64,000 bases of DNA from Brachypterus glaber. Taxonomy: Eukaryota > Arthropoda > Insecta > Coleoptera > Kateretidae. The stretch covers positions 14,711,589 through 14,775,588 of the forward strand of contig OY294048.1 in the NCBI GenBank assembly GCA_958510825.1. The letters are read 5' to 3'. How positions within the stretch are numbered: position 1 is the first letter of the stretch; every line of letters begins with the position of its first letter. Below the pieces are notes generated by a model. It saw nothing but the letters and a program-made list of their open reading frames with translations, was not told where the DNA came from and made no database searches. Shown in pieces: positions 1 through 10,892 of the stretch. A program made the translations under genes and the position numbers.

Positions 1-120
1 GGCGTAGAGTACCACACTGCCGCCGCCGGATAAGCTTTCCTGACTCTATCAGGGGACCCCCGGCCACCCCCGATTGCTTCTATGGACCATCTCGCTTTAA
101 TTATAACCGCCCACTTCCCA
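1..120. other. GC-rich segment, unrecognised
   Basis: The first 120 bases are much richer in G+C than the AT-rich sequence that follows, which suggests a fragment of formerly coding or transposon DNA cut by the window edge. Reading the minus strand gives a short open stretch rich in Arg and Gly, but no motif I can name. From 120 to 450 I see only AT-rich unique sequence. Confidence 0.3.
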
Positions 121-455
121 CTGTTCTTCCATATATTCATCAACAGTAACACAATATGTCAAATTAAATTCAAAATGTAATTAATGTAAACAGGAATATA
201 TAGGGAGAGTTCGAAATATTTATTTAGCACCTCTTAACTATTCCATATTTGTATTAAATCATATCACCAGCAGAAATATAAGATAACAAAGCTGTATTTG
301 CGAAGCAAAAGAAATGGGCTATAATGAGAAGTTGAAGAATAGCCGAAAGAAGTTTTTTTTTTTAATTAAAGTTACAAATAATTTTGGAAAATATCAAAAT
401 TAGTGGGGGTCTCTATCACAAGCTTTTAGCTAATTTAAGGCTTCTCACGACTATA

Positions 456-1081
456 CCGAGCGGTCCAAAAGTCACCCCCTCCCTCCTCTTAGATTTTGAA
501 CCAGTTGAGATATCGACTTCAAATTTAGAACTCTGAAATAAAACAAATTAAACTATCTTTTAGCATATATTTGATACTTTCAGCTCTTAAAAATTGGGCA
601 GTGGGTCATGGGGGCACATTTTTTTAAATGGAAAGGGTGGTATTTTTGTCAAAATTTCTCTAAAAAAATCAAACAATTTTTTAAAAATGACTAATTTCAT
701 GATGAAAAAATGTAAATTATACTTTTAAACTAATTGTAATTGACATAAATAAAAATTTAGAAAAAAAAACTTAAAAAATTGCATGTTTAGCACAAAAACT
801 TGAAAAATCTAAACATCAAAAAAATTGTTTAAAAAATTAAAAAGTATACAGTCCAATAAAGAATTTTATTTACTTTAAGATGATGTATCACACGACCCCC
901 TTTTTGCATTACAAAAAATGTCCCCCCATGCCCTCCTGCCCACATTTTAAGAGCTGAAAGTATCAAATATAAGCTAAAAGATAGTTTACGTTATCTTATT
1001 TAAGAGTTATAAATTTAAAGTCGATATCTCAACTCGTTCAAAAGTTAACAGGGGGGGGGGGGTGACTTTTGGACCGCTCTG
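456..1081. repeat. Foldback element, family A copy 1
   Basis: The two halves are long imperfect inverted copies. The outer left end reads CCGAGCGGTCCAAAAGTCAC and the right end is its reverse complement, ending GGACCGCTCTG. TA dinucleotides flank both ends (454-455 and 1082-1083), as expected for Tc1/mariner-type targeting. Arms continue through a segment containing GATATCGACTT and CTTTCAGCTCTTAAAA. No ORF is present, so it is non-autonomous. Related copies are at 28263-28986 and, truncated, at 15898; the core is shared with 2911-3625. Confidence 0.8.
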
Positions 1082-1868
1082 TATATTAATGTTGTAACTA
1101 AATAAATAAATAAATAAATAAGGAAGGTGAATAAATTTTTTTTTGGAATAAAGACAGAGCTGCAGCTCATGGTAAACGCAACCGTAGACCCCTTACAAGA
1201 TGGACCCGAGTAAAAAATAAAAAAAATTGAGCACCAAAATAAGAAAAATAGGATTTATTAAATCCTTAAAATTGGCTAAATTTGACCTAAAGATCAAAAC
1301 TTTGACCGATTCGCGCAGACGGAAGATGTCGTCACAGGAAAAAAGTTCTTGACACAGTTTGTTTTAAACCAAAAGAAAGATGTTTATCCCTGATTTTATT
1401 TCAAAAAAGAGTGTTAACGCCCCATTCTAGTAAACAAGATATGGATGTTGCTCTTTTGAAAAAATACTAGTTTTAAAACTTATATTGCAATATGTACTGA
1501 CGAAGAAAATAACATTGCTAAAGATTTATTTATTTAGTACAAACATTAACGAAAAGCGATCTAAAAAATATTGTACGTCCTTAACTACATATTTCTTATA
1601 TAAAATCTAGAATCATACTAAGCCCTACATTATACAGGGTGTCTCAACGAAGCCGACTCTGTCGATATATAGTAAAGTATCCTCTTTAGAGAAAAAAACT
1701 TTAAAGGGAAAAGTTGTATGGTTTTAAAAAAGGCACATTCTAAAAATATTTTGAAATATAAAAAGTCCTTCTAGGATGGGTAACATCTGACTTAATTTTT
1801 TTTAATGGAATAGTAAATTTTTTATAATGCCATCTTACTTGGCATAAAAATACCTTTATTTTAATATC

Positions 1869-1912
<44 letters not shown>
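1869..1912. repeat. (AT)n microsatellite
   Basis: An uninterrupted AT dinucleotide run inside the left arm of the 1635-2648 palindrome. The matching right-arm position (about 2375-2410) has only a short AT-rich segment, so the expansion happened after the palindrome formed. Confidence 0.9.
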
Positions 1913-1921
<9 letters not shown>

Positions 1922-2074
1922 TTATTTTTTTTTTTGAGTAATAATGCATTTTTAGTGATGAGATAGAACCTGCTTCAATTTCTTTACTTATTATCAAAAA
2001 TTAATAAAATTTTGCAAGCTTATCTTAAAAGGGTGTATCTAATTACTTTATGTACAAAAAATAAAACGTTTTAT

Positions 2075-2222
2075 ACAGGGCGTTCAAAATTAATATTTAA
2101 ACTTTTGGATTTTTTAAAATAAAATTCTACATTTAATAATGTAGTATTTCATTTAAAAAAAAATATTTGTTTATGTTTGAAAATTCAAAATATTGAATTG
2201 AATATTTATTTTGAACGCCCTG
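2075..2222. mobile_element. Small MITE at the centre of a larger palindrome
   Basis: Ends CAGGGCGTTCAAAAT and ATTTTGAACGCCCTG are perfect inverted repeats, flanked by TA (2073-2074; 2223-2224). At 148 bp it is a typical MITE length. It occupies exactly the loop of the 1635-2648 foldback, so either it inserted at the dyad or it was the seed around which the larger palindrome arose. Confidence 0.7.
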
Positions 2223-2910
2223 TATAAAATATTTTATTTTTTGCAGATAAAGTAATTAGATACACCCTTTTTAGACAGGCTTGCAAAATTTTATTAATTT
2301 TTGACAAAAAGTAAAGAAATTGAAGCAGGTTTTATCTCATCACTAAAAATGCATTTTTTCTCAAAATAAAAAAATTATATATCAAAAACTATAAACAATA
2401 GACCCATATAATATTATATTAAAATAAAGGTATTTTTATGACAAGTAAGATGACATAATAAAAAATATACCATTCCATTTAAAAAATTAAGTAAGATGTT
2501 ACCCACCCTAGGAGGACCATCCTGTATATTTCAAAATATTTTTAGAATGTGCCTTTTTTAAAACCATACAACTTTTCCCTTTAAAGTTTTTCTCTAAAGT
2601 GGATACTTTACTATATATCGACCGAGTCGGCTTCGTTGAGACACCCTGTATACAGTCAAATGTTTAGATATCCCTTTTTAGAATTATAAAATCCAAACTA
2701 TATTCGTTGTGGAAGTAACTTACAATAAACAAGGCCTAGTTAGATTAAATGAAATAATTGCAGATAGATATGAATCGCGGACCGACGGAAATCAAGATAG
2801 GAAAACAACAAAGTTGTTGAAGTATATAACTCCTTGTTTTATGGGGTGGGGAGTGTAATTATATCTGCATAAGTATTAGTTTGTAAGAGGAGTGGTCTAT
2901 GTGTGATATA

Positions 2911-3625
2911 CCGGGTGTCCCAACTCTATTTACCCAGCGATTTTCTAGAAAAATAAAAGAGATAATCAAGTTCTGCGAAAACCATCTTAAATAAAGCAAC
3001 TTAAACTATGTTTTAGCATATATTTAATACTTTCAGCTCTTAAAATGTGGGCAGGGGGCATGGGGAAGGGGATTTTTTTAATGAAAAGGGCGGTCGTGTT
3101 ATACATCATTTTAAAGCAAATAAAATTCTCTATTGGACTTTATAATTTTATTTTTTTTAAAACAATTTTTGATTTTTTAATTTGTTGTGCTAAAAAATGC
3201 GATTTTTAAGTTTTTTTGTAAATTTTTATTTATGTCAACAAAATTAGTTTAAAAGTATAATTTACATTTTTTCATCATGAAATTAGTTATTTAAAAAAAA
3301 ATTGTTTGTTTTTTTTTTTAGAGAAATTTTGACAAAAATACCCATTTTCAACCATATTTTAAAGCAAAAAATCTTTAAAAAAATTAAAAAATATGTAGTT
3401 AAATGGAGAATTTTATAAGCTTTAAAATGATATATCACACGACTCCCCTTTCTATTTAAAACAATGTCCCCCTATGTCCCCCTGCCCACATTTCAAGAGC
3501 TGAAAGTATCAAATATATGCTAAAAGATATTTTAAGTTGTCTTATTTAAGATGGTTTTCTCAGAACTTGATTATCTCTTTTAGTTTACGGGAAAATGGCT
3601 GGGAAAATAGAGTTGGGACACCCGG
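2911..3625. repeat. Foldback element with family A core but different termini
   Basis: The outer ends are CCGGGTGTCCCAACTCTATT and its inverse, flanked by TA (2909-2910; 3626-3627). About 85 bp inside each end the sequence switches to the same core as family A, including GCATATATTTAATACTTTCA, GGGCAGGGGGCATGGGG and ATTAGTTTAAAAGTATAATT. The core arms pair with each other as in 456-1081. No protein is encoded; the short ORF across the right end is incidental. Confidence 0.8.
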
Positions 3626-3784
3626 TACAAGGTGTACCGTGAAAATAAAAGTCATGGCCTTCAAAATTCTCACTAGCTCATCCAAAAAAGATATAATGGG
3701 GTTCTTGTCCTGTCTCTTCTTCGATTAATCCTTAATTTTCCGAATCTAGTTTCATTTTGCTATATTACATGGCTTGGTTTCCAC

Positions 3785-3943
3785 CAAGGGCGGATTTAGT
3801 GAGGGAGGGGGGCATGGGAGCCATGCCCCCCCCCCCAGCGGATATATTAGCATAGAAATACCTTCAAAATTAATTTTTGGTGAAAGCGCCATTTTTTTTC
3901 CTTATGGATCCCCCCCCCTTAAAATGAAATAAATCCGCCCCTG
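3785..3943. mobile_element. hAT-type MITE with 8-bp target duplication
   Basis: The 159-bp element starts CAAGGGCGGATTTA and ends TAAATCCGCCCCTG, near-perfect terminal inverted repeats. It is flanked on each side by GTTTCCAC (3777-3784 and 3944-3951), a perfect 8-bp direct repeat. Eight-base duplications with CAGGG-type termini are the signature of the hAT superfamily. The interior has long C and G runs and no ORF. Confidence 0.9.
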
Positions 3944-4018
3944 GTTTCCACTGTTGTCACTGGAGAGATAGTAACAACAGCCAACCTCCGGTCAAAAATT
4001 ACCAAATAATGAAATAAG

Positions 4019-5340
4019 AGCTGGTGACCATTTTTACTTTATTATTTGCTCCCAGCTGTATTTTATATATGTCTTAAAGTACATTCAAATGAAGCTATTT
4101 GCAAATCGCCAGGTCCTGGATCGGGTTCCTTTGGATACTTGAAAAAGTGGTGAAATGGGGTCCCCGAAAAATATATTTTTAACTTACCGGGTCAAACAAA
4201 TTACATTAATTACATTTAGATTAGTCTATTTTCAGTTTTACACAATTATTTAGTAGGCTAAGGGTCGAAAGAAAGGCTTTAAAAACCTTATCTGACATAT
4301 GTCAACACTAAAAACTTGAAATTATTTTCATTTAATCAAAATGTCATTTTATAAATTCTCATCACTTTAAAAAAATTACTATCACATAATTCAAAGGCAC
4401 TTTTTAAAGACTGTTCTTACCCCTTGGCCCCAGAATTATTGTGTATAACTATGAAAATAGCTTAATCTGAGTGTATTAAATGAAATGTATATGACTCGGC
4501 AAGTTAAAAATAGATTTTTTGGCAGCTCATTGCCGTAGCTTTTGGAGCTTCTAGCACCCAAAGGAACCGGATCCGGAGTATAGCAATTTGAAAATAGCTT
4601 AATTTGAATGTACTTAAAGACATATCGTCCACTATAGGCTCTAGTTGTCTAACTCCAAATTTTTAAAAAATGAGATTTTTATCAAATTTGCTTCATTATC
4701 TGATTACCAACATACTTCAAAAAAAAAAGTTGCATTAAACCAATATCAGCCTCAAAAAATGCAAAAATATAAATATTTTAAGTCGCTAAGTGTCTAACTC
4801 CATCATATGATTGTGAGAAAACAAATAAATGAGAACTGTCACTAATGTCAAACTATTTCTCGACAACAGGGGATCCCGTTTCAAATATTTGTTAATTTAC
4901 TGTTTGATGATAATTATAATTATTGCCATTAATAATGTATATATATTATGCCTACCTAGTAGTAATATTATATATTAAATATAAAAATATAAATTTTTTG
5001 TAATAATATTACGCGATATAATACGATAGGTATCCTCTTTTATCTTCCCTTGGAGTTAGACCATTAGTGAATTTAGATTCTGTGGTTAAAATTTAATTTT
5101 CAAATAATTTATATAAAATAGATAACAATGAAAAGTTTTAAATACATTAACACATTTCAAACATTTTTACCTGTGAACAAGCTAGTTTTGAAGTTCTAAA
5201 TTGCTATAATTAAGTTTTAAATCGTTTTTTACGTCTCCTGAAAAATATGACATTTTGGAGTTAGACCGTTAGAGCCTTTAGATGACGATATATAAAATAC
5301 AGCGGGGACCAAATAATGAAGTAAAAATGGTTACCAGCTC
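4019..5340. repeat. Foldback element, family C copy 1
   Basis: Ends GAGCTGGTGACCATTTTTAC and the inverse GTAAAAATGGTTACCAGCTC bracket about 660 bp of family C sequence plus a nested 662-bp insertion. Internal landmarks include GGTTCCTTTGG on both arms (4125 and inverted at 4560) and ATTAAGCTATTTTCA-like blocks. A second, differently interrupted copy is at 28079-29428. No target duplication is obvious. No ORF. Confidence 0.75.
4626..5287. mobile_element. Nested inverted-repeat element inside family C, with an empty site in the window
   Basis: Ends CGTCCACTATAGGCTCTAG and the inverse CTAAAGG/TTAGATGACG share the block GGCTCTA plus TGTCTAACTCCAAA / TTTGGAGTTAGAC. The same TCTAACTCCA block recurs inverted inside (4794 and 5050), giving nested hairpins. 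Comparison with the uninterrupted family C copy at 29375-29384 shows the original target CATATATAAAATAC; the insertion duplicated ATAT (4622-4625 and 5288-5291) or a shorter TA-containing unit. Non-coding. Confidence 0.75.
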
Positions 5341-5341
5341 T

Positions 5342-6159
5342 CCGACTAAAATAACATTTGTGAGTGAAAAATTAATCTGAATCAAGGCCTTCTAGATTTT
5401 TTACTTCATTACTGAGGGTTGTGTTCTTTTATTCTACAAAGTCCAAAAGTGGATATTTTGCTTTTATTTTAACTGGAAATCCAAAGCCGAATTTAGGTTC
5501 ATCACTCAAAAACCTTTATAATAACTTTTTTGGGTCTTTGGGTAAAACTGTGTAAGAAGAAAAATTTTAAATAAACATTTTTTTCAGTCAATTTTTAAAC
5601 TTGTCATAAGAAAACTATTTAACTTATTTATATGCAAATAAGTATAATCAAAGAGAATAGCAGTTGTATTTCTTGGACAACCTATACATATATACATGTA
5701 ATTAACTCATTACAACACAGTGTAAATGCAGTAGCTAGCGATCTGTAACGAATTGCCCCAGTCGACAGAAACATTTTCGAGTTTCTCGAGGGGTAAAAAC
5801 GCCCATCCCACACAATGGAGGCAAAAGATAAAATATGAGAGGCGTGTACGCTAGCCGCGATCAAATCCTCGTATTTATTCCCCATTTAATTACTGATAAA
5901 TTATATAGAGTAGAATAAATTAGATACGTAAGTATTATTTAATTATATATTGCCTACAACTGCTTCAAGTTTTGCTTCATTTTTTTTAAGTATATTTTAC
6001 TCATGTCCGTGGTGATAAGAAGGTAGTAAATTACGAAATTTTTGGAATTACATTTTTTTATCTTTACTTCGCTATGTACATCTCTTCTACATATTTCTTT
6101 GCCTGTTTCATGCTTTTTGGACCCAGTGTTTAACTGCTGCATGCTTTATATAAAGCTAT
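5342..6159. other. No recognisable gene
   Basis: AT-rich sequence without identifiable protein or repeat. A 67-codon minus-strand reading frame (5682-5885) covers a slightly more GC-rich patch but has no recognisable motif, so I do not call it a gene. Confidence 0.5.
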
Positions 6160-6321
6160 TTTTTTTTTAGGTCTACTGATGACATTCTAGGTGTCGACTG
6201 TGTAATTCTGTGTATCCATTTTACGTGATCAGTTCTGTTGTATCCATTGCCATTTTAGTTTTGCTAAATTTCTTATTATGTACGTTACTTGTGTTCTATG
6301 TTCTAATTTTTTTATTCCCGA
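6160..6321 (-). pseudogene. RTE-type LINE protein, C-terminal fossil
   Basis: Translation of the minus strand gives HRTQVTYIIRNLAKLKWQW followed by a stop, then RKMDTQNYTVDT, a second stop, and ISRPKKK. This matches the well-known C-terminal region of insect RTE/endonuclease-reverse-transcriptase ORFs (R-RT-V-DII-IAKLKWRWAGHVARM...RW...W.PR...GRP.KRW). Two in-frame stops and loss of the glycine-histidine segment show that it is long dead. No other part of the element is seen upstream. Confidence 0.6.
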
Positions 6322-6393
6322 ATATCCCTCAAACTAATCTCTTACATAGTGTATTCCATTGATGTTTGTATCACTTTACGTTGTTTGATACTA

Positions 6394-6817
6394 CACGGAA
6401 AGAAATTAGTGGGCTCTGCGCTATACATTATAAGATATTTGGTAACAGTGGCAAATTATAGTGATTTAAGCTATAGATTATAAGGGACACAATAACTAAT
6501 AATGTTAAAAATAAATTGGAAACGATTATATATATTACAGACACGATTATATTTATTACAGGCACTATTATAAATTTACAGAAATTTTATTATATTATAA
6601 AAATTATTAGCACGGACAATAATTAAATCTATTTAAGCTATAAATGCCATACTATTTGTTATATTTCATTATTCACTAAACAATTAAAGTATTTCATATA
6701 AATTTTTACACTGACTGCCATAATTGTAAGAGAAAGCCTTGTATTTATATAATAAGCGATTATAATTTGCTTGGTATGTGTGTTATAGCGCTCCTAGCTA
6801 TATATTTTTTTTCCGTG
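6394..6817 (+). mobile_element. 425-bp MITE family B, copy 1
   Basis: The element starts CACGGAAAGAAATTAGTGGG and ends in a T-run followed by CCGTG. The 5-9 bp termini CACGGAAA/TTTTCCGTG are inverted. TA flanks both sides. Three other copies in the same orientation (7049, 7478, 51202) are nearly identical over their full length, so the family moved recently. No ORF; the interior is AT-rich with repeated ATTATA motifs. Confidence 0.85.
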
Positions 6818-7048
6818 TATCTCTCTCTGGTGCCATACTTTTTAATCTAAATTAAATAACAGGTGTTGCCAATTCGTCTTAGCATACGACTTTTTTTTTA
6901 ATGTTTGTTTGTCAAAACTAAAACTAGAAGTGGAATATAGAGAACAGCAGTCAAACGCAAAGGAAAAGACTCTTGAATATTTGTTGGTCTACCAATCCAT
7001 AAAATGGTCAGCATTACGGGATTTTCTTTCATTAGAATTCACTATGTT

Positions 7049-7472
7049 CACGGAAAGAAATTAGTGGGCTCTGCGCTATACATTATAAGATATTTGGTAA
7101 CAGTGGCAAATTATAGTGATTTAAGCTATAGATTATAAGGGACACAATAACTAATAATGTTAAAAATAAATTGGAAACGATTATATATATTACAGACACG
7201 ATTATATTTATTACAGGCACTATTATAAATTTACAGAAATTTTATTATATTATAAAAATTATTAGCACGGACAATAATTAAATCTATTTAAGCTATAAAT
7301 GCCATACTATTTGTTATATTTTATTATTCACTAAACAATTAAAGTATTTTATATAAATTTTTACACTGACTGCCATAATTGTAAGAGAAAGCCTTGTATT
7401 TATATAATAAGCGATTATAATTTGCTTGGTATGTGTGTTATAGCGCTCCTAGCTATAATTTTTTTTTCCGTG
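7049..7472 (+). mobile_element. 425-bp MITE family B, copy 2
   Basis: Near-identical to copy 1 with a few substitutions. The flanking bases are TT on both sides (7047-7048; 7473-7474), consistent with a 2-bp target duplication that need not be TA. It lies five bases from copy 3 in direct orientation. Confidence 0.85.
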
Positions 7473-7477
7473 TTCTG

Positions 7478-7902
7478 CACGGAAAGAAATTAGTGGGCTC
7501 TGCGCTATACATTATAAGATATTTGGTAACAGTGGCAAATTATAGTGATTTAAGCTATAGATTATAAGGGACACAATAACTAATAATGTTAAAAATAAAT
7601 TGGAAACGATTATATATATTACAGACACGATTATATTTATTCCAGGCACTATTATAAATTTACAGAAATTTTATTATATTATAAAAATTATTAGCACGGA
7701 CAATAATTAAATCTATTTAAGCTATAAATGCCATACTATTTGTTATATTTTATTATTCACTAAACAATTAAAGTATTTCATATAAATTTTTACACTGACT
7801 GCCATAATTGTAAGAGAAAGCCTTGTATTTATATAATAAGCGATTATAATTTGCTTGGTATGTGTGTTATAGCGCTCCTAGCTATAATTTTTTTTTTCCG
7901 TG
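7478..7902 (+). mobile_element. 425-bp MITE family B, copy 3
   Basis: Near-identical to copies 1, 2 and 4. It is flanked by TG on both sides (7476-7477; 7903-7904), again a 2-bp duplication. Only TTCTG separates it from copy 2, so these are two insertions side by side or a tandem pair. Confidence 0.85.
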
Positions 7903-7904
7903 TG

Positions 7905-8305
7905 TCGGGCTTTGCGCCCATTCATTCGATCCAATTTTATACATTAATTATTTCATATAATTAAATATAATTGTATGGATACAATTGATAGCATCTGAAG
8001 TATTATTCTGGTAAAATATCATATAAGTCAATTTTAAGTTCTTTTCATTATAAGATAATTTCTTTATGAGACTAAAAACCGCCATTTTATCTATATACGG
8101 TGTTGTTAATCAAAGTGGCATAATTGTTTAATATTTAATTACTTTTAACCCATACAAGAATTCAATTAATTTAAGCATCATCTGCAAAAAATATATAAAA
8201 TGTATGCTCTTATTTTTTAGTCATAATAATTAAGATTATTTTATGTAATAAGTACCTACATTAATTTATTATTTTTAGCTTTATAAGAAAGTTTTTAACA
8301 ATAAC
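7905..8305. other. No recognisable gene
   Basis: AT-rich intergenic-type sequence; nothing identified. Confidence 0.5.
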
Positions 8306-8372
8306 ACAGGCCCACAAAAAAACGAATAAAGTGAGATACTCTTAACCAGACTATATTTTTTTACGTATTTTT
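8306..8372 (-). repeat. Fragment related to the inverted-repeat end at 60454-60540
   Basis: On the plus strand this carries GGCCCACAAAAAAACG, then CTTAACCAGACTATATTTTT and TACGTATTTTT. The reverse complement of 60470-60535 carries the same blocks in the same order. The shared stretch is about 65 bp and lies next to the CGTAGGAAAAATA motif at 60454, so this appears to be a terminal fragment of that repeat family. Confidence 0.5.
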
Positions 8373-9184
8373 GTGTACTAAAAAAACTATGTGTTTTATA
8401 ATTTCTGGCGTAAAGTAAATTTTTAAATTATTATGGATATCGAAGAGCATTCAGAATGAACTTCTCCGGAGTTTTTAATTAGTGCAAATAAATCAACTTT
8501 GGAATTATTACGTAAAGTACGAAAAGGTTTACACGCAATATAAATTTTTAGAATTAAAATTTTTGGGGGCGTAGAAAAAATAGTGTGTGCATTTCGAGTT
8601 GCACAAATAACTATTTACAGTGAAAAAGTTTTCTGACCCCATAACATAACTGCTTTAGAATGTAAGCAAATACACACACTTTTCAAACACAGAATGAATC
8701 CATTCTAGCTCTAGATACGGTATGAATATTCCGTATCAAGTGTTAGAATGAGCACATGTAGTGCCATCTCTTGTTTATAAAAGTAAAGAAAACTGTAGCA
8801 AAATTAGCAAAAATATATAAATTTTACCATGAAATATTTAATAATTTAATGCAATTTAAAGTTTTGCGTTAAAATTATATAAAGTTTATTAGTTTTTCCT
8901 AATATTTGACCAGTTTTTTATCAATTTAGTTCAAAAAATTAAAACTGCTCCATCTATTGTTAAACCTGATATCTTTCACAACAATCTGACATAACCTTAA
9001 ATTTTTGCATTATAATTTGTAATTATGTGCTAGAATTAAATAAAAATATTTTTTAAGTACTGATTTGATAAAATTATTAAATAACATTAATTGCTTTATT
9101 TAAAAATATGTGTTTTGTTGCATTTGCAATGTCGAGTAACAAACAACCTTGTCCGCAGTTTAAAGCCATACAGTGTTTAATATT
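8373..9184. other. No recognisable gene; small hairpin near 8712
   Basis: AT-rich sequence. The only structure I see is the short perfect hairpin GATACGG...CCGTATC at 8712-8736. No coding signature. Confidence 0.45.
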
Positions 9185-9268
9185 TGCAGTCGAAGAAAAA
9201 GTATAGTCTACAACACATATGGAATGGTCATTCCGCGCTCGCGGGACCGTCATACTCGCCTGCCGGCT
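9185..9268. repeat. Repeat shared with 18694-18773
   Basis: A GC-richer block containing TGCAGTCGAAGAAAAAGTAT and CGCGCTCGCGGGACCGTCAT is almost identical, in the same orientation, to the sequence immediately right of the 18494-18693 gap. Reading frames on both strands cross it, but none shows a motif. It is a dispersed repeat of unknown type. Confidence 0.7.
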
Positions 9269-10616
9269 CGTATGACAAACTTTCCGCTTTCCCGCTGTCA
9301 AAGTGCTCTAGCACCTAAACTATTGATTTTTGGGAGTTGTACCCTTATAAACCATTGATCACAATATCGAGAACTATAACATATCCAAAATTTAGTCAAA
9401 TCCTACCAAAACCTTTTTTACATAAGAAGGGAGCGATATACTTTGAGGTTTAGCGAGCTTTTTCAACATTGGTTTTGCAGCGCCCAAAGATACGTAAGAA
9501 AAATATGGTGTGCTTAATAGTAATTGAACTTTATTTTTTTTTATGGGCTTGTGTAATAAGCTAGCTTTGAACATATTAACTTTCATGTTATTAATAATAG
9601 TTTTTTTTCTGTTTTAGGTAAGCGAATTTAGTCGTTAATATCCATCGACACCGTGCGTAAGTAGTCACTATTTAAATACAATTGTAGAGCAAACCAAATT
9701 TGACCTAAGTATCGATTCTTACTAACTTTGTAGCGCTTTCTTAATATAGCGCATCATATACAAGCAAAAGCCGATAATTATATGACTCATGAACAGTTTT
9801 CGCCAGTTTTAGGATTTTTTAATTTTTTTTCGAGATTACCCTGTACAAGTTTTTTGCTAATATCTCAAAATTGGAAACATGGATTTATCGTTTTTTTCTC
9901 CACAATTTATGCTGGTTTTAACTTAAAATATGCTGTAGGAAGTATATCAGTAATATTATTTTGACATTTATCAGTTTTCAAAAAAAAAACTACTTTAAAT
10001 TAGATCCCTTTATATTTTAATAATTTTATTAAAAATTAAAACATACTGTCTTTAAAAACAGGATAATTGTAAAAAATACGTTACATATTATGAAAAATAA
10101 AACATTTAATTTGGTCTAAACGGACAATACGTAAAAGTTAAAGTATGGTCGCTCAAAGCACTTAAAATATGTTCATTATAAAAAGTTTATTTACAAAACG
10201 AGTTTTATATGCAGAAATTTAAGTTTACTTTTGTATATTAATTATATAAAACGTGTTATGTTTATTCCATTTGGAACACCTCGCGGCCGATGGTTTTATT
10301 TTAAAAGCCGTCCCCGCTTTCCATTGTTAATTATACTCTACGAAGTCACAAAGAATATAAGTAGATACAATGTTATAATACTTTTTAACAAAATTATTAA
10401 TTAATATAAGTAGATAAACCCAATTAAAATTACAGTTTGACTCCCATTCTTGGTTTTAAAAACGCAAATTAAAAAAAAAAAACGTAAAAAATAAATACAA
10501 AGCGATTGTTAATAAAAATAATTAATGGAACGGGTTTAGGTCCTTGAGGAACACCATTTTGTCATTATTTAAAATTTTAAACATTATCATAATTAATAAC
10601 CTATTGTCTATTCGTC
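9269..10616. other. No recognisable gene
   Basis: Unique AT-rich sequence with several 60-codon random reading frames, none with a recognisable domain. No repeat family identified. Confidence 0.5.
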
Positions 10617-10773
10617 AGGGAACGTTCAAGTATTACGTAACGCAAATTTTGATCATTTTGGACCCCCACCCCCCCCCCCCCTCTGTAACGCTATTTTTCT
10701 ATACCATTAACATGGACGTAACTCTCCAAAATGACCCCCCCTAGGAGCGTTACTTAATACTTGAACGTTCCCT
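10617..10773. mobile_element. MITE family E (GGGAACGTTC ends), copy 1
   Basis: The element opens with AGGGAACGTTCAAGTATTAC and closes with the inverse, ending ACTTGAACGTTCCCT. The centre has C-rich tracts and the pair CTATTTTTCTATACCATTAA / inverted in copy 2. Flanking trinucleotides are TCA and TTA. Full copy 2 is at 26306-26457; partial copies are at 27410, 46601 and 47113. Confidence 0.8.
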
Positions 10774-10810
10774 TATATAAGATATTAAAATATAAATTGT
10801 TGTGCTGCGT

Positions 10811-10892
10811 ATACCATAGTTCTCAAGTATGTGTAAAACGAGTCTTGGGGAACACAATCAAATGCCTTAGTCAGATCAAACAACAAAAGGAG
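10811..10892 (-). pseudogene. LINE reverse transcriptase fossil (FDLTKAFDCV block)
   Basis: The minus strand encodes LLLLFDLTKAFDCVPQDSF, which is the conserved RT block with the first catalytic aspartate (F-x-D-L-x-K-A-F-D-x-V-x-H). Downstream residues YLRTMVY match the adjoining region. Only about 27 codons survive. A second, more diverged copy of the same stretch lies 340 bp away at 11145-11298. Confidence 0.7.

Larger units (their letters stand above)
1635..2648. repeat. Foldback element with 15-bp-plus perfect ends, TA-flanked
   Basis: The element begins CAGGGTGTCTCAACGAAGCC and ends with the inverted copy GGCTTCGTTGAGACACCCTG, flanked by TA at 1633-1634 and 2649-2650. Both arms run about 430 bp towards the centre (for example the pair GATGAGATAGAACCTGCTTC / GAAGCAGGTTTTATCTCATC), so almost the whole 1014 bp can fold into one hairpin. 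The centre holds a second, different inverted-repeat element (2075-2222). No coding capacity. The termini resemble those of Tc1/mariner-derived MITEs; assignment is by TA target and terminal CAGG only. Confidence 0.85.

Noticed and set aside
5682..5885. Small minus-strand gene
   Set aside because: A GC-richer patch, but 67 codons without any recognised motif, splice signal or repeat copy are not enough.
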